Assembly (NCBI GenBank): GCA_039720395.1
Contig: CM077833.1
Coordinates: forward strand, 30,601,478 to 30,665,477
DNA length: 64,000 nucleotides
Source of the DNA: Liquidambar formosana
Lineage: Eukaryota; Streptophyta; Magnoliopsida; Saxifragales; Altingiaceae
Direction of reading: 5' to 3'
Shown here piece after piece: positions 27,665 to 39,700 of the stretch (the stretch's first letter is position 1; each line of letters begins with the position of its first letter). Below the pieces are notes generated by a model. It worked only from the letters and a program-made list of their open reading frames with translations, was not told the DNA's origin and ran no database searches. The translations under genes and the position numbers were made by a program.

Positions 27665-28066
27665 GGGAACGGCTATTGTAACCCCCCATTCTTATAAGCC
27701 AACCTCTTTCTTTTTGGTTTTTAAGATTTCATGAAAAATATAAAAGGTTTTTCCAAAAATTGGTCTCTTGATCCACTGGAAAACATCATTTTGAACAACT
27801 TTGCAGAAGAAAGTTTTTCTAAAATCTATAGTTTAGGTAAGCTTTTTGGCAAAAAATGAAATAAAGGCTATAAATGGTTAAAAAGTAAATTTAAATGATA
27901 GATTTAGGAAAAACTTTTTTCTACAAAGTTGTTTAAAATGATGTTTTCTAGTGGACAATCGCGGCCGATTTTCATAAAAACCTTTTATATTTTGCATAAA
28001 ATCTTAAAAACCTAAAGGATGTTGGATGGGGTGATAAGAATGGGGGGTTGCATTAGCCTGTTTCCC
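27665..28066. mobile_element. Mutator-type foldback MITE, copy 1 (402 bp)
   Basis: Starts GGGAACGGCTATTGTAACCC and ends with the degenerate complement (gggttgcattagcctgtttccc). Flanking 9-mers are GGTACCAAA (27656-27664) and AGTACCAAA (28067-28075), matching 8 of 9, the target-duplication length of Mutator elements. The two halves are inverted copies of each other (for example aacatcattttgaacaactt against its complement near 27935), so a transcript would fold into one long hairpin. It belongs to the same family as 30698-31097. Confidence 0.85.
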
Positions 28067-28484
28067 AGTACCAAAATGCTACACTAGGCCCAAGACCTAT
28101 TGGGCCTAATAACCTGATCCCATGTGGGTTAGTTTGGGTCTGGGTCTGTACTATACTTAGGGGAGGTGTTTTACACTGTTACCCAAAAAAAAAAAAAATG
28201 GTTGAGGTGGGAGGTTATTTATTTATTATTTATTATTTATTTGGTTAAGCAGTGCTGCAGATTAAATATGATATTAGCCATTTGGACAATGAGCTCACCA
28301 TCTGGGCCCAATGTGAGGTCAACCGCCCCCCCAATTGAAATTGAATTGCACCGTTAAGTGGACGGAAGAGCTCCTTCCAAATCTACACGTATGGAATACG
28401 GTCGTCCAACTCTTGTCGTACTTTATGCTCTGAGATTCTCGACTGGGCTATGGTCTCAACCAATGACAAAACGCGCATGATCAG

Positions 28485-28652
28485 CACGTGCAAGGTCTTT
28501 ACACCTGTCATCGTTATCTCTTCCAACGACGTGGACTTAAAAAAGCAGGAGTCGCGTTGATTCAACGCAACACACTCATCATCCGCAACGTAGATTGCAA
28601 CACGTGTCCAGCCTCACTGGCAAATATGAAATATCCAACCGAAACTATATAA
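28485..28652 (+). promoter_or_regulatory. Cyclophilin promoter: two G-boxes and TATA box
   Basis: CACGTG cores lie at 28485-28490 and 28601-28606, and a TATATAA box at 28646-28652, about 90 bases before the ATG at 28740. G-boxes bind bZIP/bHLH factors and are common in stress- or light-responsive plant promoters. The regulatory role here is inferred. Confidence 0.6.
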
Positions 28653-28739
28653 CGAGCTTCGTCGCACCAGACCCTAGCAGTCACTTGAGCGTAATTGTAA
28701 GAGGAACTGTAGGGAGAGATCACATCTTATTCGTCTACA

Positions 28740-29285
28740 ATGGTAAACCCTAAGGTCTACTTCGACATGACGATCGGCGGTTCAGCGGCCGGCCGGATCG
28801 TGATGGAGCTGTACGCCGACACGACGCCGCGCACAGCGGAGAACTTCCGAGCCCTCTGCACCGGCGAGAAGGGCGTCGGCCGGAGCGGCAAGCCGTTGCA
28901 CTACAAAGGATCGAGTTTGCACCGAGTCATCCCGGGGTTCATGTGCCAGGGCGGAGATTTCACTGCCGGGAACGGCACCGGAGGCGAGTCGATCTACGGA
29001 TCCAAATTCGCCGACGAGAACTTCATCAAGAAGCACACCGGTCCGGGAATACTGTCCATGGCGAACGCCGGTCCCGGGACCAATGGATCGCAGTTCTTCA
29101 TATGCACGGCGAAGACGGAGTGGCTCGATGGGAAACATGTGGTGTTTGGGAAGGTTGTTGAGGGCATGGATGTGGTGAAGGCGATTGAGAAGGTTGGGTC
29201 TTCCTCTGGGCGGACCTCGAGGCCTGTTGTGATAGCTGATTGCGGTCAGCTTTCCTTGAAATGGCCTTTATCTGATCATAGATGA
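28740..29285 (+). CDS. CYP: Cytosolic cyclophilin, peptidyl-prolyl isomerase, 181 aa, intronless
   Basis: Single-domain cyclophilin catalysing cis-trans isomerisation of X-Pro bonds; no targeting peptide is present. Residues corresponding to the CypA active site are present: R62, F67, M68 and Q70 in [14 protein letters not shown], then W128 and H133 in [10 protein letters not shown]. The seven-residue insertion characteristic of plant cytosolic cyclophilins ([11 protein letters not shown], about 48-58) is present. L60 replaces the usual F before HRVIPGF. The C-terminus has a short extra tail (KWPLSDHR) beyond the normal end. The 5' half is notably GC-rich at third codon positions compared with neighbours. 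No introns interrupt it, as in most plant CYP19-type genes. Confidence 0.95.
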   Translation: MVNPKVYFDMTIGGSAAGRIVMELYADTTPRTAENFRALCTGEKGVGRSGKPLHYKGSSLHRVIPGFMCQGGDFTAGNGTGGESIYGSKFADENFIKKHTGPGILSMANAGPGTNGSQFFICTAKTEWLDGKHVVFGKVVEGMDVVKAIEKVGSSSGRTSRPVVIADCGQLSLKWPLSDHR

Positions 29286-30697
29286 TATGAGCCACGACCC
29301 ACTGCTAATGCATATTAGGGTTTCGTGCTCTTTAACTTTTCGGTGAAGCTTCCGTTAAATAAAGTATGTTCAGTTTTATTACCGTGGGAATTACTCTGAT
29401 TCTGTATTCTGAATACGTTTTAAGTCTCTTGAATATGCTCTCCCACGGTCTGGGGTTGGCAGCCCAGAAAGCTATGGGGGAGTAAAGTAATGGATATTTG
29501 GATCTTATGTTTTATGTTAATTGGCCTAAAATTGTCCGACACAAGATAACCTAGCAAATTGTTGTACTGGGCCTGCTTGTGGAAGTTTTGTGTTTTCTTG
29601 GGCCTAAATATGGGATGCGAACCTTTAATATATTTCATTTTCGATATTTTCTCAGTATTCGGTACTGATCCACCAAGGCAGTGAGATTGGAACTTCTAAT
29701 GCGGAGTATATGCTTTTTCTTTTTCTTTTTCTTTTTTGGCGGCTTTCTCAATATTTCTCAGCAACCAAATGAAAAATTAGGCAGTGACGACTGTGGAAGG
29801 GTTATGGAGTCGTTGCCTTTGATTTTGGATTGTAGTGGGGCCCCTGCTGGGCCACTATAGTAGTAATTACTAGGTATGTGCATACCGATTTGTTTTGACT
29901 TGGTCATAATATCATCTAAGGCGTAATTTATATACGAGAAGGAACCAAGCTGGAAAATTTAGTTGGTAAAGGGATTACGATCACAGGGCAAGAAAAAAAG
30001 AGTCGAGTCCACATATGTGACTTTTCTGTGCCATTGCGCACAAATCGTAACAAAGTTAACGGGAAGCCTCTTCCTCAGCCTTCGTCGGAACCCCATCCTC
30101 TATCCCTTTTTCGCCACTGGATCCAGTTCCTCCCTCTTCTCTCAACAACAGCAAACTCCACTGTTTCAACCATGCACCAATCATTCTGGTGATTTCAGCT
30201 TTCAGACCCTGATTCGCCACACCTTAGTCCACTCCGATAGCCACATTCATGTGAATTTTTCACTCTGATCGCCATAAGTCCCAGTATGGCTGAAATTGGC
30301 AAGCGAATTCCAACCTAACTACCCTCCCCAAATGTGTTGTCCAAATTGCCCTCCCAAGCTCTACGTACCCAGAAGCGCTTTACGCGCTTTTGTGCGAGGA
30401 CCGTGGGGCGAAATTTACTAATCATTTTCTTTCTTTCTTTTTTTCCCAATAGGGTCATCACAACTGTAGAGTCCACAGCTGTGACTTTTCTGTACCTCTC
30501 TTCCCATGAAACGGAGTCCACAATTTAGGCACTGTAACAGTACAATTTTCAAGGTTCAACCCACCCAGTGGGCTGAAAAGTAAACGCAATAAATCCGTTG
30601 TTTTTTTTTGGGTGCCAAATTTGTATAGTTGCATTGCTTCAATGGGCTGAACTTTTCGACCTTCAAGTATCTATAAATCTCACCAACTTTCATCATA
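29286..30697. other. Intergenic region after the cyclophilin gene
   Basis: Contains the presumed 3' UTR. A 26-base near-repeat (gagtccaca...tgacttttctgt) appears near 30003 and again near 30471. The open frame at 29963-30268 has no recognisable domain. No other gene seen. Confidence 0.55.
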
Positions 30698-31097
30698 GGG
30701 AACGGCTATTGCAACCCCCCATTCCTATAAGCCCACCCTCCATCCTTTAGGTTTTTAAGGTTTTATGCAAAATATAAAAAGTTTTTATGAAAATTGGTTA
30801 TGATGTCCACTAGAAAACATCATTTTGAACAACTTTGCAGAAGAAAGTTTTTCCAAAATCTATCGTTTAAATATACTTTTTAACTATTTATAGCCTTTAT
30901 TTCATTTTTTGTCAAAAAGTCTACCTAAACGATAAATTTTGGAAAAACTTTCTTCTGCAAAGTTGTTCAAAATGATGTTTTCTAGTGGACATCATGGCCA
31001 GTTTTCATAAAAACATTTTATATTTTGCATAAAACTTTAAAAACCTAAAAGATGTGGGGTGGGCTTATAGGAATGGGGGGTTGCAATAGCCGTTCCC
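30698..31097. mobile_element. Mutator-type foldback MITE, copy 2 (400 bp)
   Basis: Ends are GGGAACGGCTATTGCAACCC and its exact complement. The element is flanked by an identical 9-bp duplication, TTCATCATA (30689-30697 and 31098-31106). Nearly the whole element is a long inverted repeat of about 180 bases per arm around a short centre near 30905, with few mismatches, so it looks younger than copy 1. It has no coding capacity and would need a MULE transposase in trans. Confidence 0.92.
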
Positions 31098-32804
31098 TTC
31101 ATCATAATATTACCCCATTGGGCTTCTTGGCCTCAAGGAGGTAATCAGGTTTGATCAAATATAACTATATAAGTTTGTTTCTCTACCAATGCTCCCAATG
31201 GCTTAGACGGCGAGAGTCGTGAATCCCCCAACTATATGCTAGGGATCAAGCATTGGGTACCAACTTCTCTAAAACGCTCTAAGTTTGTTTCTCTAATTGT
31301 AAAACACCCGGGTCACCTGCCCCATAATAAGCTGCCATGGCAAGATACCGTATGAAACCTTGGCCTACAGGTTTAACTGACCTCTTATGTACGTAGGAAG
31401 CGCCTAATCAGTCGTAGTTGTTGCAGTAATTCATGCCTCTAGTTGTGCTGGGTTGTAAAAGGATGGAAGAGTTATATTTCCTTCATTCAATTTGCTCATA
31501 AAAATTTCAAATGTTTCATCCAAACTCACCCTAAGGTTTTGTTTAAATCTCATAAAACACAAAAGAGGAAAAGAAAATGTTGAAAATTACTAATAAATGG
31601 GTTCTATTCCAAAGGATTCTTAAGCTCTTTCCTCTCTTTTTTTCTTCTTCAATCTTTTTGAGATCACGACGAGGGTTAAAAGTAGTGATGAATTTCACCT
31701 TTCTTACATCTATTAATCCCCTACCCCCTCTCAAAAAAAAAAACCCTGTGAAAATTGAATTTTGATGTAATGTGATCATCGAACATTAATTTGTCCATGT
31801 AAGTGTAAACCAATAATATAGACTTTAATGGGAACAAAGCCAAGATTGGACTGAGGTCATGATGTTCCTCTGACTTTTTGTAAGAAATTAACATGGTTAT
31901 GATGTTCCTAATTATGATTATCTTTTATCCTTTTAGTGGTTCTGAAGGGAAAATTTTGGACCGTGTTTATAAAAACTGTATTTTCATTACAATTTTTTTT
32001 TGGGAACTTGCTAAGTTTCCCTGACCAACTCCTTTACACCTTTTTTTTGGTCCTGGGTCCGTACAAATTGGCTTGCATGTTTGAACTTTACTCATAGATA
32101 TTATTATGGGAATTTTGACCCTTTTCTTACAGAGAAAAAGTACTATTTTAATGTAGTGTATTTGGGACTACCGTAATATGGTAGGGTTTCAAGGTTAGTG
32201 ACCTTGCCGGCTCATATATTAAGTAAAGCTTAATTTTAAGGAGATTGGTTGTTAATTGGCATGATGTTACTTCAAATTTGGTTTACAATCATGGGATGAT
32301 GACTTCTCTAAAAATGAAAAAGGAACATTATAAATTCATTAGATGATACCCTCCTCCCTCCACTTGAGTAAAGCTTACTCTTGATGATTTAAAAAAGAGT
32401 CATCGCGACTTTACTAGAGGAGGATATGTGTTTTTGATACTATACGGGCAAAATCATTTGTGGCAACACGTCTATAGTGTTGACGAAAGCTTTGGCTCTA
32501 ATTGTATATTGCTTGGAAAAGATAGTCTAATAATATTTTGGTAGAAGGAAACTCTCTAAGCTATTTTAAATCCTTTGGTATCATAGTCTTGTAAACTTGG
32601 TCAAAGATATCAAATATCTTATTTTTAAATTTGTAGAGGTTGTATTTAGGCGCTCTAGGTTTCAAGTCAGTTGAATAGTTGCTTTTTCTACTAATTTGGG
32701 ACGTAATCTAGATGAAGCCTGCATTTGGGAAGACCTTTAAAAGGTTTAAATCAATTAAATTAGGAGCATCATGTGTATGTTATCAAGTAAGGCGTAATAA
32801 GATT
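31098..32804. other. Intergenic region, nothing recognised
   Basis: AT-rich sequence with stray open frames and no domain, RNA gene or clear repeat that I can support. Confidence 0.5.
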
Positions 32805-33243
32805 GGTACCGTTTGGTTGTACTTATTTTAAGATCTTTTTTACTTTTGAAAGCAAAATGTTGTAAAAGTAAAAAAGCACTGTTTGGTTAGAGGAAATAAA
32901 AATGACTTTTAAAAAGTAAAAAGCAAAATATTTGATTTTAAGCAAAATCAATGAAGGATTTGCTTTTAAAAGTCATTTTATCTTTTGGACAAGTTTGACC
33001 TTAACTCAAAAAATTTATAATCAAGAAAGGTTATGCCTGTCCTAGGCTTCCTGTTTGGATAACGATGAATTCGGTAAAGTTTTCCATTACATCTAAAAGA
33101 TCACCGGTTGAATCAATTTTACTAAACACGCTTTTTACTTTTGTTACTTCTACTTAAAAGCAAAAAACAAGAAAGCTAAAAAATGACTTTTACTACTTAA
33201 AAAAAAATTTCTTTTAAAAAGTGCAACCAAACCAAACAGTGCC
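32805..33243. mobile_element. MITE with GG(C/T)AC(C/T)GTTTGGTT ends, 439 bp
   Basis: Starts ggtaccgtttggttgtactt and ends with the inverse-type sequence accaaaccaaacagtgcc. ATT occurs on both flanks, a possible three-base target duplication. The interior is rich in aaaagta/tacttttaaaag blocks that also pair with each other. This is a common plant MITE architecture; the superfamily is uncertain. Confidence 0.6.
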
Positions 33244-36072
33244 ATTGTTATACCATCATTGTTCTTTATCTTACCACAAATTTTTATTTTTTTATTTTTC
33301 TCTTTTATATATTGAGTAAAAAATTTATAATCAAGTATTTTTTTTGTAATTAATGAATTAAAGAGTTGATAAACCCCTCATAAAAATTTAGACCCAAACT
33401 GCACTACAAATACAATGCGCTACACATTTTACTATTCAACTTAGATGTCATTTTCACCTTATCACCGATTTAATTGAAAGAGTTACCTTCGTTTTTATTG
33501 CAAAGAATTCATATGTCGTTATCATGACTCATCACCTTAGGGGGGGGGGGGGGGCAATTATTTAAAAAACAAAGGTTGTTTAAGCTTTTCCAATGTGACC
33601 CCTTAAAAGGAAGTTTCACAAATATTATGATTAATATGATGCAATTGTGGGGGTAGTGTTTGGGAGTTTTTTTCCAGTCTTAATTGCCTCAAGTCAAACA
33701 AAACCCACCAGCAATTCAGAATCTAGGAAGAATCTGTGTGCCTGTTCAAAGATATCGTTATCAAATTGGTGTGAAAGGCGTGAAAGAGTAATAGATGCCT
33801 GCGCTCCCCATCTTCTTTGTTAAAATTTGTTTTCTTTGAAAAATCAACATGCAGATGAGAGGTTTGTAGCCCAGATTCCAGCCAATGGGAATGGTCCACG
33901 TGAATAATTCTAGGACCTCACGGCATTCGGCATTGATGTTCTTGATAATTAAATTCGTAGGACTTTTGTTTTGTTTTGTTTTTTTAATTTTCCAGAAATT
34001 TGTTTTTTAAAGTATTGAACAGTTTGCTTATGCTACCTTACGACTGTTTCAATTCAAATGAACTACCAGTGCAGGCAGGTCTTGGACTCTGACAAGTCTG
34101 AACTGATGTAAATGCCGGTTTATTGGAATGACGAAAACACCCTTTTTAGTATTACCCCTCACTGCTCTATGTTTTTTAACATATTGCTGGCTTTCAATTA
34201 AAGAAATACAACTAATAGAAAAGTCAAAATGTACTTTTCTTGATCATGGGACATCGGATGGTCCCCCCTTGGCTACAGTGTTGCTCACGGCAAAGCCAAT
34301 TTGACTCTGACAAAGGACGCTAGTCTATACTCTATACTCCAAGGAATTTTATTGTACCCATGTAAAAAAATAGTTGCTTATCAAAAAAATAAAAAATTTG
34401 TACAAAAATCAGTTAATGTACTTAATAAGAGGTAACATTTTATAGTAAATTAGTAAGTTTAGGAATTACAAAATGCAACTATTTACTACGAAATGAAATT
34501 GCTTACCAATTTAAGCAGTGGTACGCCTCAAGGTAGTATAGAATTTCTCTTATACTTCATAGTAGGTGGTGATTTAATGAACTCAACTTCATCCGCCGAG
34601 CAGTTGTGTGTGTGTATATATATATATATATATTATTTTTATTAATACGTAGAGAAAGGCTATTATGTTTTATTTTTTTTTTCTTATATGAACATGGTGA
34701 TAGATCTTTTTTTCTTCTCAAATCCCTTTACATGAGTTACATACTCGAATAAAAAGTCTTTAAAAAGTTGCACATAAAATTTCATGGCAAAAAAATAAAA
34801 TAAAAGCCATATAGTTTGCTCATATATGTGTGATGATTAGAGTTTGATGTTTTATTCTATCTAACAATATTTGATTAGAATGTTTTGTTTAACTAATGAT
34901 TTCAAAATTATTTTAATATATTTTTGGCTAAATTTTTTTTTACTAACTACTAGTAAGAAAAAAAGTGAAATTCGATAGCTTGATGCATATCATAAATTAT
35001 GTGATCCAAATAATTGAAAAACCTAGGAATGTTCACGAAAAGAAGGATAAGGTCACCCTCTTAGCAATCATAACTTGTTAAATATCAACCATAGCTCAAT
35101 ATATATCGACTCTATTCTAACCACCGACTTGTAGCTATGTATGATTTATTTATTCCAAATGTATGGGATTCAAATCTAGTCACGATTATTCAATAATTAC
35201 ACCACTGTGGTGTGTTCAAAACATTTAAGAAAAATTGCTTAAAGGGCAGCTCTAAAAAAGGGGAAAAAGTAGTATATTGTAGATGCATTAAACTAATAAA
35301 GAGTTCTAACAAAATTAGAGATTGTGAGAATGAAATATCAATTACCAAATTATAGTATGAGATTTGGCATCACCTTTGAGGTGTGATAGGGCGGCTAGCT
35401 GCTAAGGTTGGATGAGGCGAATCATTGATTAGGATTTATCTATAGCTGTCCTTACTTAAGGGGATTTGGATTCCTTTTTTAACTCTCTTAGAATATTGAA
35501 AATTTATTTGATTTATATTGTCTAAGGAAGTAATTTGAATTTCTTCTATTAAGAGTCATCTCAAGTTGGTATTGTTTAAGATTCACAAGGTTGGATTGAT
35601 ATATATGATATCTAATTATTTGTTTAGGTAATATTTATTCATTTATTTTTTAAGTAGAAAACCCCATAAACGCAATACGCATAGCTTAGCTAGGTTTTTG
35701 TATTTTGGTCCAACAAGGATATTTCAGATTTTTATTTATTTATTTTTTCAGGTTGTCGGTAAGAAAGGAGGCAGAGCTCAAAATTGAAAAAGAAAAGGAA
35801 AAAGAAAAAGAAAAAGTAAAACAAGTGGAGAGGTGCAGTGGCATGGTTCATGCAATGCTGACTTTTTCGTTTTTCGTTTTTTTTTTTTAAGGAATATACG
35901 GAGTATTTAATAAATCGAAATCTCGAAGGAAAAAAACATGAAGGGGCAATAGGGTAAAACAACGGTTTCCAAGACAGGACAATAACGTCACACACCCCAC
36001 ACCGAACTGAGATGGCGGGCTGGACTTCATATCCCACCTTCCGTAAGCATTCATACAGAAAGAGAGACAGAC

Positions 36073-36103
<31 letters not shown>

Positions 36104-36300
36104 TGAACAGTCCCCTTCTTTCTACCTTCTTCGTTGGAGGGGCGCATTTAATCCAAGTCAAATCGACGCAACACGGGATTTTCGTTCCTGAGTTAACGCG
36201 TTTTTCCTTTTACTACCAAATCAAACCAGGCTCAAATGCATCTCGCCGCCTTTTTAATCTTTTAATTGTACCCAAAAAGATCGTCTCCACATTCCTCTGC
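33244..36300. other. Intergenic region upstream of the PSI-like gene
   Basis: Holds a 14-G run at 33541, a (GT)n(AT)n microsatellite near 34607-34634 and a (GA)n stretch near 36072-36100. No gene recognised. The right end should contain the promoter of the PSI-like gene. Confidence 0.5.
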
Positions 36301-36752
36301 ACAATCTCGCCTTCCGGTTTATCTAGGGTTTTTTTCTCTCAGCGTTTCGTTTTTCGACCAACTGGAAGTCCAGTTTCTCTGTGAAAATTGGTATGTTCTG
36401 ATCTATTCTGTGAACTTTTCTGTAGTTTTTCGTTACGGAATTTTTTTTAACCCCGGTTGGTTGCTGAGAAAATGGAGGAAAACAAAAGAAATCAAAGTTT
36501 CGAATTTTATGGTTTTTGTAAGTGAAAAACTCAGATAAGCCAAGTGGTTGTACTAGGCTTTTTATTTTATTTTATTATTTTATTATTTTATTATTATTTT
36601 AAAGTCTATATATATTTGATTTCGTTCATTTTTATTTTTATTTTTTTGCGTTTTCTTGGAAGGCAAACAGGGACTAAGTGAATTTGGGTTTCTTGAATTC
36701 TTTGTTAGGTGAAATTTCTGATATTGGTTGAAGGTTAATCGTGGGAAGAACA
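36300..36752 (+). promoter_or_regulatory. 5' leader with a probable 5'UTR intron of the PSI-like gene
   Basis: A telo-box-like ctagggttt lies near 36324. A donor-like gtatgtt follows gaaaattg at about 36390, and an acceptor gttag at about 36709 sits before the final leader segment and the ATG at 36753. The intron is inferred from splice-like signals and T-richness. Confidence 0.45.
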
Positions 36753-39700
36753 ATGGGAGCGGTGTGTTCGGGTGGGACGAAGAAGCAAAATTCAGAGTTT
36801 CGGGAGAAGGGTTTGGGGTTTTCTGGGAAGCTCAAGACAATAAACAGCTTTGGTAAGCAGAAAGAGGATCGTTATCCAAATTCGAATGTGGATGTTAATA
36901 GGAAGACGCCACCGAGGTACGACTCTGGTGAGTTTCCATTATCGATTTCGAGGGAATTGAAGCCGTCAACGCCCGCTAGGAGAGCCGCTAACAAGGTATC
37001 TTTGACTGAATATATATGTAAAACTAAATGCCAAGTATTTTTGAAGGAGAAACCATTGAAAGAAAATCGTGTAGTGTATTTTGCTCATTAACAGTGGGTT
37101 ACCATTGTTGGCATCTCAAAGCATAATAGAAAACATGTGAATTCAGACACAGGGCACAAGTGTTGTGTTCAAACTTGGACACGAGGTGTTGGGCACCTCA
37201 AGTTCCCAAATTCTAGACCCAGGTCACGAGCCATGTTTGGGAATTTGCCTATTTATATATATATATTTATATTTATCTTTGATTCTGTTTGTGTATGTGA
37301 AAGAACTAACAAATTAATAGTGAATGAAGCATTAAGTTTAGTACAGGTTCCATAGATAACGGCGAAATTCACTTTGTCATGTGGCACATTTTGAGGTAGA
37401 GAAACATGGACTCTAATTATCCCCAAAAGGAAAAAAAAAAAAAAAACTCTATGCTAAGTTTCCTGACAGGGGTCACACATGGGCTTTGACATGTGATTTG
37501 AAAAATGTTTAGCCACGAAAATTGTTGATACAGTGTAGTTTTTGGCATGTCATTGGAGAAAAGAATATCTAAAACCAAGGTTTCATGCCTTTTGATTATA
37601 CTTTGGATGCTCTTATATTCCTTGGTATATATTTGGTAAATAGTTCCTCACTGATTGATTGGGAATTTTATCAACAAAATTTGTGACTGCTAAATAATTA
37701 GTTGTACTGATGAATTATGTTGGAAGGTTGAAATGAATAGTTAAATTGATGAATTACTTTTATGTAGGGGAATATTTATCCTCTCTCGGCATCTTACATT
37801 TTGGACTTGTTACTTTCATTATCAGTCTGTTTGAATACTATGGTAGCATTTGTTGCTACTTGGTTTACATTGTGATTTTTCTATTGTAGGTACCCCAAGT
37901 GAGCTCATTTTTAGGAAGAGCTGGCATTGTGGGATTGGAGAGGGCAGTGGAAGTTTTAGATACACTTGGAAGTAGCATGACAAATTTGAATGCTGGCAGT
38001 GGGTTTGTGTCTGGCATGGCTTCAAGAGGGAATAGAGTAGCAATATTGGCATTTGAAGTAGCTAATACAATTGTCAAAGGTGCAAACTTGTTGCAGTCTC
38101 TTTCTGAAGAAAACATACAGTTCCTGAAAAAGGAGATCTTGCATTCAGAAGGAATACAATTATTAGTTTCTACAGATATGAAAGAGTTGCTAAGTATTGC
38201 TGCTGCTGACAAAAGGTTGCTGCATGTTAGGAAACTTAGTCATCTGTGCTCTGAGCTTCATGTTGTCTTGCATGCCTAGGGTTTTGTCTTAAGAGTGTTT
38301 AATTTTATCTCACTTTTTTTTTTGGGTGCATGTTGTAGGGAGGAATTTGATGTATTCTCCAAGGAAGTAGTTAGATTTGGAGACCTTTGCAAAGACCCAC
38401 AATGGCACAACCTGGGTCGATTTTTTTCAAAGTAAGGTAGATTCTTTATAATGCATTATGGTCCACTGCTGATGTTTTCTGACAATATAAACTTATTTCT
38501 TGAAATGGTTGTAACATTTTCAGATTAGATTCAGACCGTACAATCCACAGGCAACTTAGAGAAGAAGCAGAATTGATAATGCAAGAGTTGAGTACTCTGG
38601 CGGAGCATACTTCTGTAAGTTAGTTTGGTATCAATTAGAGGATCTTTGTATTCTTATTTTTTAATTTTTTTATTTTATATGTGCTTTAGTTGTTTTGTTT
38701 GAGGTATCTGCAGGCTTCTTTAATTTATTACTGTGTTCACTCTTTGCCTTTGGCCTTCCAGTTTATATCCTTTCTATATAATATGCACTGTAACTTTTTT
38801 TTTGTCAAGCTTTGGGTGAGGCATGGGTCTTAGTGCTACTTTTCAGTTTCTAATTTTAGGGCATTTGGGCATGGCTATATGATAAATATTCATCCTTCTC
38901 TTTTGCCCTTGTATTCTTTATTTTGATTTATTTAAACCTATTAAGTTAATATTAGTATGTTACTACCTATACAGGCCATTCAAGGCCATGCTGGAAATGG
39001 ATCTCATGCCTACAAGCATGTCATTCATGTTGATCTAGCCATCTAGGTACCTAGGAGGGTATTATGGTTAGGAGCAATTTGGTGTCTAAATAGCCTGAGG
39101 AAATAAGGATATTCGAAGCCTGTGTAAGAAGTTATTCTTCTCTCCCCCGCCTGGGCCTTTCCTAGTAGGGTCCCCTTTTTTGGAATAACTATAAGTTCTT
39201 TGGGGCACCCAATAGTCAGTATTCAAGACATGTCTGGCACCAGTGTCCACACTTGCTCTGTCTCCACCTTTATTTCCTTCGATAATATGCATAATAATGT
39301 TTATATCAGGCCCTTATGTTATGGGTGTTATTCCTTTTTGTTTTCCTTGCTTCACTTGTGCAATCGTTCTGGTACTTTATAGGGTAGATGCTACATTTTC
39401 TATTTGTATCTATATCGACCTTTATGTCATGGTCATGAACTTTAGTTTATTTTATAATTTATGCTTAAAGAAACCAACTTCTCCTTCATGTGTAGGAATT
39501 ATATCATGAGTTGCATGCTTTGGACAGATTTGAGCAAGATTATCGCCGAAAACTTGAGGAAGTGGAGACCTTAAATCTTCCTCGAAGAGGTTAGACATGG
39601 ATAGTCTTTTCTCTTTTTAAATTTTTTACATGTTATATATATGACTTTTTTTTTGTTTGGGGTGGGGGGGGGGGGGGGGGGGTGTGTTGTTTCAATTTGT

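Noticed and set aside
28782..29138. 118-codon open frame antisense to the cyclophilin
   Set aside because: A shadow of the GC-rich cyclophilin coding sequence, with Arg/Gly-rich composition and no domain.
29963..30268. 101-codon open frame
   Set aside because: GTG start, no domain, atypical composition and no supporting splice or promoter signals.
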